A program made the translations under genes and the position numbers. This document shows, one piece after another, positions 14,699 through 22,422 of a DNA stretch of 64,000 bases. This DNA is from VRUE01 sp963714155 (GTDB lineage: Bacteria; Actinomycetota; Thermoleophilia; Solirubrobacterales; 70-9), in contig OY970236.1 in the NCBI GenBank assembly GCA_963714155.1, forward strand, positions 1,736,001 through 1,800,000, given 5' to 3'. The first letter of the stretch is position 1, and each line of letters begins with the position of its first letter. Under the pieces are notes generated by a model. It saw nothing but the letters and a program-made list of their open reading frames with translations. It made no database searches and was not told the DNA's origin.

Positions 14699-15772
14699 CT
14701 AAGAGAGCTCGGCCAGCACGGCCTCGGTCACCTCGTCGGTGCCGACCGCGGTCTCCCCCTCGCCCGCCAGGTCCGGGGTGCGGAGGCCGCGGTCGAGTAC
14801 GGCGTCTACCGCCGACTCGATCCGCGCCGCCTCATCCGCGCGGCCGAGGCCGTGGCGCAGCATCATCGCCGCCGAGAGGAAGGTGGCCAGCGGGTTGGCT
14901 ACGCCCTGGCCGGCGATGTCGGGCGCCGAGCCGTGGACCGGCTCGAAGAGGCCTGGCTCGCCGTCGGCGCCGAGGCTTGCCGAGGGCAGCATGCCCAGCG
15001 ATCCAGTCAACATCGCCGACTCGTCGCTGAGGATGTCGCCGAAGAGGTTCTCGGTGACGATCACGTCGAAGTCGGCGGGGCGCGAGACGAGCTGCATCGC
15101 CGCGTTGTCGACCAGCAGGTGATCGAGCGTTACGTCGGGATAGTCCGGGGCGACGCGGCCGACCACCTCGCGCCAGAGTCGCGAGGTCTCGAGCACGTTG
15201 GCCTTGTCGACTGAGGTGAGGCGGGGCTTGCGCTCGGAGCCGGCGGCGCGGCGCTGGGCGGCCTCGAAGCCGACCCGGGCGATGCGCTCGATTTCGCTCG
15301 CCGAGTACTCGCAGGTGTCGTGCGCCGTATCGCCGTCGCGACCGCTGTCGCCGAAGTAGATGCCGCCCGTGAGCTCGCGGACGACGAGCAGATCGGTGCC
15401 GGCGATGCGGTCCTCGCGCAGTGGGCTGGCGGAGACCAGGGCCGGGCTCGGGCGGACCGGGCGCAGGTTGGCGTAGAGGCCCATGCCCTTGCGCAGGCCG
15501 AGCAGGCCCTGCTCGGGGCGCGGCGCATTTGGGTCGGTCGTGTCCCATTTGGGACCGCCAACGGCGCCGAGGAGGACAGCGTCGGCGCCACGGCAGGCAG
15601 CGAGGACCTCCTCCGTGAGCGCCGTGCCATGGGCGTCGATCGAGCAGCCGCCCATCAGGCGCTGGTCGAACTCGAACTCGCCGAGCGCCTCCAAGAGGCG
15701 ACGAGCGGCGCCGACGATCTCGGGACCGATCCCGTCACCGGGCAGCAGGACTATGCGGGGCGCGGCGCTCAT
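14699..15772 (-). CDS. leuB: 3-isopropylmalate dehydrogenase
   Basis: This enzyme oxidatively decarboxylates 3-isopropylmalate in leucine synthesis, and probably 3-methylmalate in the citramalate route to isoleucine. The 357-residue protein has LLPGDGIGPEIV at the N-terminus, LLGAVGGPKWD, LRKGMGLYANLRPV with the substrate-binding arginines, ELTGGIYFG, and the metal-binding Asp region. The NAD-binding GSAPDIAGQGVANPLA is near the C-terminus. Length is typical. It is the last gene of the leuA-XRE-leuC-leuD-methyltransferase-leuB run and ends against an inverted repeat. Confidence 0.96.
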   Translation of the reverse strand: MSAAPRIVLLPGDGIGPEIVGAARRLLEALGEFEFDQRLMGGCSIDAHGTALTEEVLAACRGADAVLLGAVGGPKWDTTDPNAPRPEQGLLGLRKGMGLYANLRPVRPSPALVSASPLREDRIAGTDLLVVRELTGGIYFGDSGRDGDTAHDTCEYSASEIERIARVGFEAAQRRAAGSERKPRLTSVDKANVLETSRLWREVVGRVAPDYPDVTLDHLLVDNAAMQLVSRPADFDVIVTENLFGDILSDESAMLTGSLGMLPSASLGADGEPGLFEPVHGSAPDIAGQGVANPLATFLSAAMMLRHGLGRADEAARIESAVDAVLDRGLRTPDLAGEGETAVGTDEVTEAVLAELS

Positions 15773-15842
15773 GGGGCCGGCACTTTAAGTGTTCCGCTAT
15801 TCGTTGTCCCTGCCATCCAACGCAAAGGAACAGCGGAGCAGG

Positions 15843-16609
15843 TCATACCTGGGCCTCGATGTTGAGGCGCACGTAGTCGAGCGTCAGCGGTTCGGGCGAC
15901 TGCGCCAGTACCGCTTCGGCGAAGGGCTGCCGCTTCTCCTCGGGCAGGCGGGCAAGATGCGGGCCGAGCGTCACGGTCATGGTGAAGCGCAGCGGGTCGG
16001 CCGGGGTGACCGGCTTGGGCTCGAGCCAGCAGCTCGCCGCCACGAAGCCGGCCGCGCGCAGGCGTTCTTTGGTCTCCTCCGGACCGGCGAAGTTCCACAT
16101 CATCGTCATCCCTCCGAAGTGAGGGGCGTACTCCTGGCGCGTTGCCACCGCGGCGATCGCTTGGGCGTGCTCGGCGACGTTGCCGCGGCCGCCGCACTGG
16201 GCGACCAGGCGCCCGCCCGGCTTCAGCGCATCGCGCAGGTGGGCGAAAAGTGCCTCGTGATCGAGGACCCAGTGAAAGGTCGCGGTCGAGAAGACCAGGT
16301 CGACGGGCTCCTTTACCTTCAGCTCGGCAAGATCAGCGACGAGATAGCCGGCGCGATCGCCGAGGCGCTCGCGGGCCTTCTCGACCATCGCCGCCGAGGC
16401 GTCGACGGCGAGCATGCTTCCAGCGGGCAGTCGCTTCAGCAGCTCTTCGGTCACGCGCCCGGAGCCACAACCGGCGTCGATCGCGTCCTCATCGCCCCGC
16501 AACTCGAGCCGCTCGAGCACCTCCATTCCCAGCTGAACTGGGGATCGGAGATCGCGTCGTAGGTCTCGGCGTCCCACTCGCGCGGGCCGGTGTTCATCGC
16601 GCCAGGCAT
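15843..16609 (-). pseudogene. Tam-like SAM-dependent methyltransferase, frameshifted
   Basis: The gene resembles trans-aconitate 2-methyltransferase and related enzymes. Its start is clear: AGGAGGAAGCC precedes ATG 16609, and the first frame reads MPGAMNTGPREWDAETYDAI, then SDPQFSW. At the CCC run 16528-16530 (GGG on the coding strand) the frame is lost. Inserting one G gives SWGMEVLERLELRG and rejoins the long frame with the SAM motif DAGCGSGRVTEELL and the post-motif FSTATFHWVLDH. The gene as written is therefore broken 27 codons in, unless this is a one-base sequencing error in a short homopolymer or a programmed shift. Trans-aconitate methylation would fit beside an aconitase-family LeuCD, but the substrate is unknown. 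Confidence 0.75.
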
Positions 16610-16619
16610 GGCTTCCTCC

Positions 16620-17183
16620 TCAGAGTGAGGTCGTGACCGGTCCGCGCTCGGCGCCGCCGCCCTGCTCGAAGCCGTCGATCGCGCCGGCGTTCTCCAGCGT
16701 TATGCCGATGTCATCGAGCCCGTTGAGCAGGCGGTGCTTGACGTCGGGCTCGACCTCGAATTTGAAGACGCCGGCGGCGCAGGTGACGGTCTCGTCGTCG
16801 ACGTCGATGCGAGCCTCGCCGGCCTCGGCGACGGCGCGGCAGTGCTCCTCGGCGAGGATCGCCGGTAGCAGCCCGACCTTGGTGCAGTTGGAATAGAAGA
16901 TGTCGGCGAAGGATGGCGCGACGATCGCCTGGAAGCCGAAGTCCTCGAGCGCCCAGGGAGCGTGCTCGCGCGAGGAGCCACAACCGAAGTTCGCCCCGGT
17001 GACGAGGATCGGATTTGGCTCGAGCTCGATCTCGCCATCGCGGATCCAGTCGTAGAAGAGGAACTCGCCGAAGCCGGTCCGCTCGACCCGCTTGAGGAAC
17101 TGCTTGGGGATGATCTGGTCGGTATCGATGTCGGCGCGGTCCAGCACCGAGACCCTGCCCTCGATCACGTCTATCGGTCGCAT
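16620..17183 (-). CDS. leuD: 3-isopropylmalate dehydratase, small subunit
   Basis: This is the swivel-domain subunit that pairs with LeuC to isomerise 2-isopropylmalate, and probably citramalate. The 187-residue protein shows DIDTDQIIPKQFLKRVERTG, the substrate loop GANFGCGSSREHAPWAL, and FADIFYSNCTKVGLLP. GGAGCTGAGC before the ATG at 17183 supports that start over an upstream TTG. leuC ends 2 nt upstream, so the subunits are co-translated. The C-terminal extension EQGGGAERGPVTTSL is slightly longer than in many homologues. Confidence 0.95.
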   Translation of the reverse strand: MRPIDVIEGRVSVLDRADIDTDQIIPKQFLKRVERTGFGEFLFYDWIRDGEIELEPNPILVTGANFGCGSSREHAPWALEDFGFQAIVAPSFADIFYSNCTKVGLLPAILAEEHCRAVAEAGEARIDVDDETVTCAAGVFKFEVEPDVKHRLLNGLDDIGITLENAGAIDGFEQGGGAERGPVTTSL

Positions 17184-17185
17184 GC

Positions 17186-18571
17186 TCAGCTCCAATCCCT
17201 GATGTCGACGAAATGTCCCTCGACGGCGGCCGCCGCGGCCATCTTCGGGCTGACCAGATGGGTGCGGCCGCCCTTGCCCTGGCGCCCCTCGAAGTTGCGG
17301 TTCGAGGTCGAGGCGCAGCGCTCACCCTCGATCAGGGTGTCGGGGTTCATGCCCAGGCACATCGAGCAGCCCGCCTCACGCCATTCGAAGCCGGCGGCGC
17401 GAAAGACGTCGTGCAGCCCCTCGGCCTCCGCGGCCGTCTTTACCTGCTGGGAGCCGGGTACCACCATCGCCCGTATCGAGCTGGCAACCTTGCGGCCGTC
17501 GACGATCTCGGCGGCCTCGCGCAGGTCCTCGATCCGCGAGTTTGTGCAGGAGCCGATGAAGACGCGTTCGGGTGCCACCTCGGTCATCGGCGTGCCGGCG
17601 CTCAAGCCCATATAGGCGAGGGCGCGTTCGGCCGACTCGCGTTCAGCCGGTGATTCCATCGCGGCCGGGTCGGGGACGCTGCCGGTGACCTCGCAGACCA
17701 TGCCGGGGTTGGTCCCCCAGGTGACCATCGGCGAGATCGCCGAGGCATCGACATCCACCTCGGTGTCGAAAGAGGCGCCAGCGTCGCTCGGGAGCTGACG
17801 CCAGCGCTCGGCTGCGGCGTCGAAGTCGGTGGGAGCGGCCGGGCGGCCACGGACCCACTCGATCGTCTTCTCGTCGGGGGCGATCATGCCGGCGCGGCCG
17901 CCACCCTCGATCGTCATGTTGCAGATCGTCATCCGGCCCGGCATCCCCAGAGCCTCGATCGCCGGCCCGGCGTACTCGACCGCGTAGCCGGTCATGCCGC
18001 CGGTGCCCAGGCGCCCGATCGTCGCCAGGATCAGGTCCTTGGGGGTAACCCCTGAGCCGAGCTCGCCGGAGTAGGAGATCCGCATCGTCTTTGGCCGCTT
18101 TTGCACCAGGCACTGGGTCGCCAGTACGTGCTCGACCTCGGAGGTGCCGATGCCGAAGGCCAGCGAGCCGAAGGCACCGTGGGTCGAGGTGTGGCTGTCA
18201 CCGCAGACGATCGTCATGCCCGGCTGGGTGACCCCGAGCTCGGGGCCGATTACGTGGACGATCCCCTGCCGATCGGAGCCCAGCGAGTAGATCGGGATAC
18301 CGAACTCCTCGCAATTGCGCTCCAGCGTTTCGACCTGGACCCGCGAGAGCTGATCGGCGATCAGGCGCGCCGCCATGGTGCCGTCGGTTGGCGTGTTGTG
18401 GTCGGCGGTAGCCAGGGTCTTGTCGGCGCGGCGCACCGGCCGGTTGGCCAGGCGCAGCCCATCAAAGGCCTGGGGCGAGGTGACCTCGTGGACCAGGTGC
18501 AGGTCGATGTAGATCAGGCCGTCGGAGACCTCGTGCGCCTCCCAGAGCTTGTCGAACATTGTTTGTGGCAT
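17186..18571 (-). CDS. leuC: 3-isopropylmalate dehydratase, large subunit
   Basis: This aconitase-family subunit carries a [4Fe-4S] cluster and with LeuD isomerises 2-isopropylmalate to 3-isopropylmalate. The 461-residue protein has the N-terminal TMFDKLWEAHEV, the substrate region TADHNTP, VCGDSHTSTHGAFG, and the cluster-binding cysteines in FIGSCTNSRIEDLR and GCSMCLGMNPD. Length is normal for a bacterial LeuC. It starts 3 nt after the XRE-cupin gene ends, so regulator, leuC and leuD form a tight unit. The same enzyme would serve the citramalate pathway for isoleucine. Confidence 0.97.
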   Translation of the reverse strand: MPQTMFDKLWEAHEVSDGLIYIDLHLVHEVTSPQAFDGLRLANRPVRRADKTLATADHNTPTDGTMAARLIADQLSRVQVETLERNCEEFGIPIYSLGSDRQGIVHVIGPELGVTQPGMTIVCGDSHTSTHGAFGSLAFGIGTSEVEHVLATQCLVQKRPKTMRISYSGELGSGVTPKDLILATIGRLGTGGMTGYAVEYAGPAIEALGMPGRMTICNMTIEGGGRAGMIAPDEKTIEWVRGRPAAPTDFDAAAERWRQLPSDAGASFDTEVDVDASAISPMVTWGTNPGMVCEVTGSVPDPAAMESPAERESAERALAYMGLSAGTPMTEVAPERVFIGSCTNSRIEDLREAAEIVDGRKVASSIRAMVVPGSQQVKTAAEAEGLHDVFRAAGFEWREAGCSMCLGMNPDTLIEGERCASTSNRNFEGRQGKGGRTHLVSPKMAAAAAVEGHFVDIRDWS

Positions 18572-18574
18572 TGG

Positions 18575-19168
18575 CTAGCCCCTCCTCAGGCCCGCGGCGA
18601 TTACGGCGAAGAAGCGCGTCGGCCCCTCGCCTTCGTTCTCAAAATGATGGGGCAGATCGGCATCGAAGGTGACGCTGTCACCCTCGTTGAGCTCGTGGCG
18701 AGTGCCGTCAACGACCAGCACCAGCGTGCCGGCGAGAACAACCGCGGTCTCGCGGCTGCCGGGCTCGTGCATCGGCGGATCGTCGCGACCGCCGGTCGTG
18801 GCGCCGGCCTCAAGCGTGTGCAGCGAGACATCGGCGCGCTGCCCCGGCAGTGGCGGGGTCAGCTCCTCGAAACGGTGGCCGCCGCGCTCCAGCAAGCGCC
18901 TCTCGCCGGCGCGGCTGACCGCGACATGCTCGCCCTCGTCGAGGCGCAGTAGCTGCGAGAGCGTCAGCTCCAGCCCGGCGGCGATCTTCGCCGCCACGGC
19001 CAGGGTTGGACTGGTCTCGCCTCGCTCGACCTGCGAGAGCATCGGCGCGCTGACCCCGGAGCGCTCGCCAAGGTCACGCAGAGAGAGTCCCATCGCCTCC
19101 CGCAATGCCTTGACGCGATCACCGACCACGGGGGCCTCAGCTGTGCGGGTCTGGACAACGGCTTTCAT
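18575..19168 (-). CDS. XRE-family regulator with C-terminal cupin domain
   Basis: This 197-residue protein has an N-terminal helix-turn-helix (about 17-73: ALREAMGLSLRDLGERSG, SAPMLSQVERGETSP) and a C-terminal cupin (about 110-190: HEPGSRETAVVLAGTLV, LPHHFENEGEGP). Such HTH-cupin proteins bind DNA and are thought to sense a small ligand through the cupin. It lies between leuA and leuC and starts just after a 98-nt gap with inverted repeats, so it may control leuC expression and its own. Ligand and targets are not known. It could also be a general stress or polyamine-type regulator by family. Confidence 0.88.
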   Translation of the reverse strand: MKAVVQTRTAEAPVVGDRVKALREAMGLSLRDLGERSGVSAPMLSQVERGETSPTLAVAAKIAAGLELTLSQLLRLDEGEHVAVSRAGERRLLERGGHRFEELTPPLPGQRADVSLHTLEAGATTGGRDDPPMHEPGSRETAVVLAGTLVLVVDGTRHELNEGDSVTFDADLPHHFENEGEGPTRFFAVIAAGLRRG

Positions 19169-19173
19169 TACAA

Positions 19174-19193
19174 CCGTACGCTATCACATACGG
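19174..19193. promoter_or_regulatory. Candidate operator upstream of the XRE-cupin gene
   Basis: The 20-base element has 5-bp inverted ends CCGTA and TACGG around a 10-nt centre and lies 6 nt before the regulator start. Its position fits autoregulation, but the half-sites are short, and this is inference only. Confidence 0.3.
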
Positions 19194-19200
19194 AACATCT

Positions 19201-19249
19201 GAGATGCAACGCTTTTCGGCCCAGCGAGGACCAAAAAACGTTGCACCTC
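19201..19249. repeat. Imperfect inverted repeat between leuA and the XRE-cupin gene
   Basis: GAGATGCAACGCTTTT (19201-19216) faces AAAAAACGTTGCACCTC (19233-19249). The stem has about 14 pairs of 16 with a 16-nt loop. It follows the leuA stop on the transcript. It could attenuate read-through into the regulator and leuC or stabilise the leuA end. No U-run follows the 3' arm, so a simple terminator is unlikely. Confidence 0.5.
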
Positions 19250-19266
19250 GGAAAAGGACGGCCTCG

Positions 19267-20853
19267 TCAGGGGCCCGGCGTGCGTTCCACGGCGGCCTCT
19301 GATGTCACGGCCTCAGCCTCGCGGATTGCCGCGCCCTCCAGGGCGTTCGAGAGGGCTCGGACGTAGGCGCGGGCTGATGCCTCGAGGATGTCGGTGGCGA
19401 CGCCTTGGCCGGTGGCCAGGCGGCCGGCGGCGCGCAGCATCACTGTGACCTGGCCGAGGGCGTCCTCCCCCCCGGTCACGGCCTCGACCGTGTACTGGCG
19501 CAGCTCGCACTCGGTGTCGGCGGCCTTCTGGATCGCCTGGAATATCGCGTCGACCGGGCCATCGCCGCCGGACTCGCCGACCGACTCTTCGCCGGAGGGC
19601 ATTTTCACCGCGACGCGGGCAACCGGATCGCGGCGTGAGCCGGCCTCGACCTCGAACCAGGCCAGGTCATGAGCGTCGGCCTTCTCGCGCATCTCATCGG
19701 AGACGATCGCCTCCAGGTCCAGCGCGGTCACCTGCTTCTTGCGGTCGGCGACCTCCTTGAAGCGCTTGAAGGCGGCGTTGAGGGCGTTGCCCTCGACCTT
19801 GAAGCCCAGCTGGTCCAGGGCGTCGCGCAGGGCGTGGCGGCCGGAGTGCTTGCCCAGCACGATCGAGTTCGACTCCAGGCCGACCTCGGTCGCGTCCATG
19901 ATCTCGTAGGTGGTGCGCTCCTTCAGCACGCCGTCCTGGTGGATGCCGGACTCGTGGGCGAAGGCGTTGCGGCCGACGATCGCCTTGTTGGGCTGGATCG
20001 CGTAGCCGGTCAGGCGCGAGACCATGCGGCTGGTGCGGGCCAGCTCACGGGTGTTGATGCCGGTGGTCAAGCGGTGCACGTCCTCGCGAACCTTGACCAG
20101 CATCGCGATCTCCTCCAGCGAGCAGTTGCCGGCGCGCTCGCCGATGCCGTTGACAGCACACTCGACCTGCCGGGCCCCGGCCAGCACACCGGCGTAGGAG
20201 TTGGCGACGGCCAGGCCCAGGTCGTCGTGGCAATGCACCGAGGTCTCGACCTCGGTCAGCCCCGGCACCAGCTCATACAGGCGCCGCCAGTACTCGGCGT
20301 ACTCCTCCGGCGTCGTGTAGCCGACCGTATCCGGAACGTTGACCACGGTGGCGCCCTCTTCGACCGCGATCGCGCAGACTTCGGCGGTGAACTCGATGTC
20401 GGCGCGGGTCGCGTCCATCGGCGAGAACTCGACGTCCTCGCAGTAGGACTTGGCCAGGGTGACGGCCGCCCGGGCCTGCCCCTTGACATCCTCGCGATCG
20501 GTCTGCAGCTGGTGCTCGATGTGAATGTCGGAGGTTGAGATGAAGGTGTGGATGCGGGGACGCGCCGCGTCCTTGATCGCCCCCCAGGCAGCGTCGATGT
20601 CCGCCTTGTGGGTGCGGGCCAGACCGCAGATCACGGGTCCCTCGACGCCACGGGCGATTGCCTCAACCGCCTCAAAATCGCCCGGCGAGGTGATCGGGAA
20701 GCCGGCCTCGATCACGTCGACCCCCAGGCGAGCGAGCTGCTGGGCGATCTCGACCTTCTCCGCCTTGTTCAGCGAAATTCCGGGCGACTGCTCGCCGTCG
20801 CGCAGTGTCGTGTCAAAGATGTGGACGCGGTTTGCGTCGTCTACTGGTGCCAC
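19267..20853 (-). CDS. leuA: 2-isopropylmalate synthase
   Basis: This is the committed step of leucine synthesis, condensing 2-ketoisovalerate and acetyl-CoA. The 528-residue protein carries the DRE-TIM motif IFDTTLRDGEQSPG, VIEAGFPITSPGDFE, the metal site SVHCHDDLGLAVANS, GRNAFAHESGIHQDG, and a C-terminal LeuA dimer domain (about 400-510) that normally binds leucine as feedback inhibitor. Translation begins at GTG 20853 behind a strong GGAGGAGG site. A leucine-rich leader peptide (20921-20980) lies 67 nt upstream, and its Leu codons can pair with this ribosome binding site. The leu cluster follows on the same strand. Confidence 0.97.
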   Translation of the reverse strand: MAPVDDANRVHIFDTTLRDGEQSPGISLNKAEKVEIAQQLARLGVDVIEAGFPITSPGDFEAVEAIARGVEGPVICGLARTHKADIDAAWGAIKDAARPRIHTFISTSDIHIEHQLQTDREDVKGQARAAVTLAKSYCEDVEFSPMDATRADIEFTAEVCAIAVEEGATVVNVPDTVGYTTPEEYAEYWRRLYELVPGLTEVETSVHCHDDLGLAVANSYAGVLAGARQVECAVNGIGERAGNCSLEEIAMLVKVREDVHRLTTGINTRELARTSRMVSRLTGYAIQPNKAIVGRNAFAHESGIHQDGVLKERTTYEIMDATEVGLESNSIVLGKHSGRHALRDALDQLGFKVEGNALNAAFKRFKEVADRKKQVTALDLEAIVSDEMREKADAHDLAWFEVEAGSRRDPVARVAVKMPSGEESVGESGGDGPVDAIFQAIQKAADTECELRQYTVEAVTGGEDALGQVTVMLRAAGRLATGQGVATDILEASARAYVRALSNALEGAAIREAEAVTSEAAVERTPGP

Positions 20854-20856
20854 TGG

Positions 20857-20871
20857 GTCCTCCTCCTTCTC
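20857..20871 (-). promoter_or_regulatory. leuA ribosome binding site that can pair with the leader
   Basis: On the minus strand the sequence GAGAAGGAGGAGGA precedes the leuA GTG. Its first nine bases, GAGAAGGAG (20863-20871), are exactly complementary to CTCCTTCTC (20942-20950) within the run of leucine codons of the leader peptide. This allows a ribosome-position-dependent switch of leuA translation. The pairing is seen; the mechanism is inferred. Confidence 0.55.
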
Positions 20872-20920
20872 TGCTTCTCTCGAATGACCTTTTCTCTCGC
20901 GGCTATCGCGCCGCCCAGCG

Positions 20921-20980
20921 CTATTCCCCCCGGAGGGGGAGGAGAAGGAGAAGCGCGAGGCTGTCGGGCCGGTGCGTCAT
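20921..20980 (-). CDS. Leucine-rich leader peptide of leuA
   Basis: The 19-codon frame MTHRPDSLALLLLLPLRGE has seven Leu codons (CTC/CTT), five of them consecutive, and ends 67 nt before leuA. This is the classic form of an attenuator leader peptide, in which ribosomes stall when charged tRNA-Leu is scarce. The Leu codons themselves are complementary to the leuA ribosome binding site. A GC stem (CCCCC TCC GGGGG) closes over its last codons. No U-run terminator lies between it and leuA, which favours translational over transcriptional attenuation. A promoter candidate ends only a few bases upstream, so the leader would be nearly leaderless. Confidence 0.75.
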   Translation of the reverse strand: MTHRPDSLALLLLLPLRGE

Positions 20981-20991
20981 TCGGTCGCCCC

Positions 20992-21019
20992 AGCTTAGCG
21001 TAGGCTGCGCGCATCGCAA
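20992..21019 (-). promoter_or_regulatory. Candidate leuA operon promoter
   Basis: On the minus strand, TTGCGA (21014-21019) and TAAGCT (20992-20997) are spaced by 16 nt. This would start transcription about 5 nt before the leader peptide ATG at 20980. The match to consensus is moderate; the position relative to the leader is the main support. Confidence 0.4.
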
Positions 21020-21072
21020 GCGAGGTTTCCTCAAGCACGATCCCCCGCTCGACCTGGTTTGCCCTCTTCGCG

Positions 21073-22422
21073 ATGGGCATCGCCGTGGTCGTGATCGCCA
21101 ACGACTTCTCCGCGATCAACGTCGCCCTGCCGACGATGGAGAAGGACTTCGACACCAGCATCAACACGATCCAGTGGGTGGTCAATGCCTACGCGCTGAC
21201 CTTTGGCGTAATGATCGTCACCGGCGGCCGGCTGGCAGACATGTTCGGGCGGCGCAACGCCTTCTTCCTCGGCACCGCGATCTTCGCCTCGATGTCGGCG
21301 CTGGGCGGCGCGGCACAGACGGAGACCTGGCTGATTGCGACGCGGACCTTGATGGGGATCGGGGGGGCGCTGATGTGGCCGGCGATCCTCGGCATGACCT
21401 ATGCCCTGCTGCCCGAAGACAAGGCGGGACTGGCGGGCGGGATCATCATCGGCGCGGCGGGCCTGGGCAACGCGGTCGGCCCGCTGATCGGCGGCGTGCT
21501 CACCGACGCGCTCAGCTGGCGCTGGATCTTCTTCCTCAACGTGCCGATTTCGATCTTCGCCGTGCTCGTCACCTACCGCCTGGTCAAAGTCGCCGAGCCC
21601 GACGAGGGCCGCCAGCGAATCGACTACCCCGGGATCGCCGCGATCTCGGTCGGGCTGGTCTCACTGCTCGTCGCCCTCGACCAGATCGACGACTGGGGCA
21701 TCGGCGACCCGCGGGTCTTCGGCCTGCTGATTCTCTCGGCGGTACTGCTGATTGCCTTTGTCCCAATTGAGCGTCGCGCCGGCAAGAGCGCCCTGATTCC
21801 GCGCGAGGTGATGGCCAACGAGAGCTTCCGTGCCTCCTGCCTGGCGATCCTGCTGATGTCGGCGACCTTCTTCGCCGCCCTGCTCTACCTGCCGCAGTTC
21901 ATGCAACACCAGCTCGGTTACTCGCCGCTCGAGGCGGGAGTCGGCCTACTGCCTTTCCTCGCCACCTTCGCTGCGGTCTCCTTCGTCGCCGGGCCGCTTT
22001 ATGAGCGGCTGGGAGCAAAGCTGCTGGCGGCCGTTGGGGCAGCCTGCATCACGATCTCCCCCTTCATCTTCTCCTTGGTTGCATCGCGCTCGAGCTACGC
22101 GTCCTTGATCCCCGGCATGGTGGTGCTCGGGATCGGGATCGGCAGCTTCTACCCGACGGCCACCACCGCCGGCGTCACCTCGGTCGACGAATCGCAGACC
22201 AGTCTCGCCGGCGGCATCGTCTACATGTTCCAGATCGCCGGCGGCTCGATCGGCTTGGGGCTGACCACCACGGTCTTCTCGGCGCAGTCCTCCTTCACCG
22301 ATGGCATCGAGGCGGCCTTCAGGCTCGACGCTGCGCTCTCGCTCGTCGGCTTCCTGGTCGCGCTCTTCTTCGTCGGTGGCCGGCTGTTGGGCCGACGCTC
22401 AGCTACTGCGCCTTCGCCTTAG
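21073..22422 (+). CDS. MFS drug-efflux transporter, DHA2 (EmrB/QacA) family
   Basis: This is an inner-membrane proton antiporter of 449 residues with many hydrophobic helices (12-14 predicted by eye). Family motifs include SAINVALPTMEKDF in helix 1, WVVNAYALTFGVMIVTGGRLADMFGRR (loop 2-3 motif A) and LIGGVLTDALSWRWIFFLNVPI. These fit multidrug or metabolite export; the substrate is unknown. The frame is open from 21004 and seems to encode the cytoplasmic start of helix 1 (STWFALFAMGIAV), but no ATG, GTG or TTG lies before 21073, so either this start clips helix 1 or an unusual start is used. It is divergent from leuA and overlaps the RTX gene end by 4 nt. Confidence 0.88.
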   Translation: MGIAVVVIANDFSAINVALPTMEKDFDTSINTIQWVVNAYALTFGVMIVTGGRLADMFGRRNAFFLGTAIFASMSALGGAAQTETWLIATRTLMGIGGALMWPAILGMTYALLPEDKAGLAGGIIIGAAGLGNAVGPLIGGVLTDALSWRWIFFLNVPISIFAVLVTYRLVKVAEPDEGRQRIDYPGIAAISVGLVSLLVALDQIDDWGIGDPRVFGLLILSAVLLIAFVPIERRAGKSALIPREVMANESFRASCLAILLMSATFFAALLYLPQFMQHQLGYSPLEAGVGLLPFLATFAAVSFVAGPLYERLGAKLLAAVGAACITISPFIFSLVASRSSYASLIPGMVVLGIGIGSFYPTATTAGVTSVDESQTSLAGGIVYMFQIAGGSIGLGLTTTVFSAQSSFTDGIEAAFRLDAALSLVGFLVALFFVGGRLLGRRSATAPSP

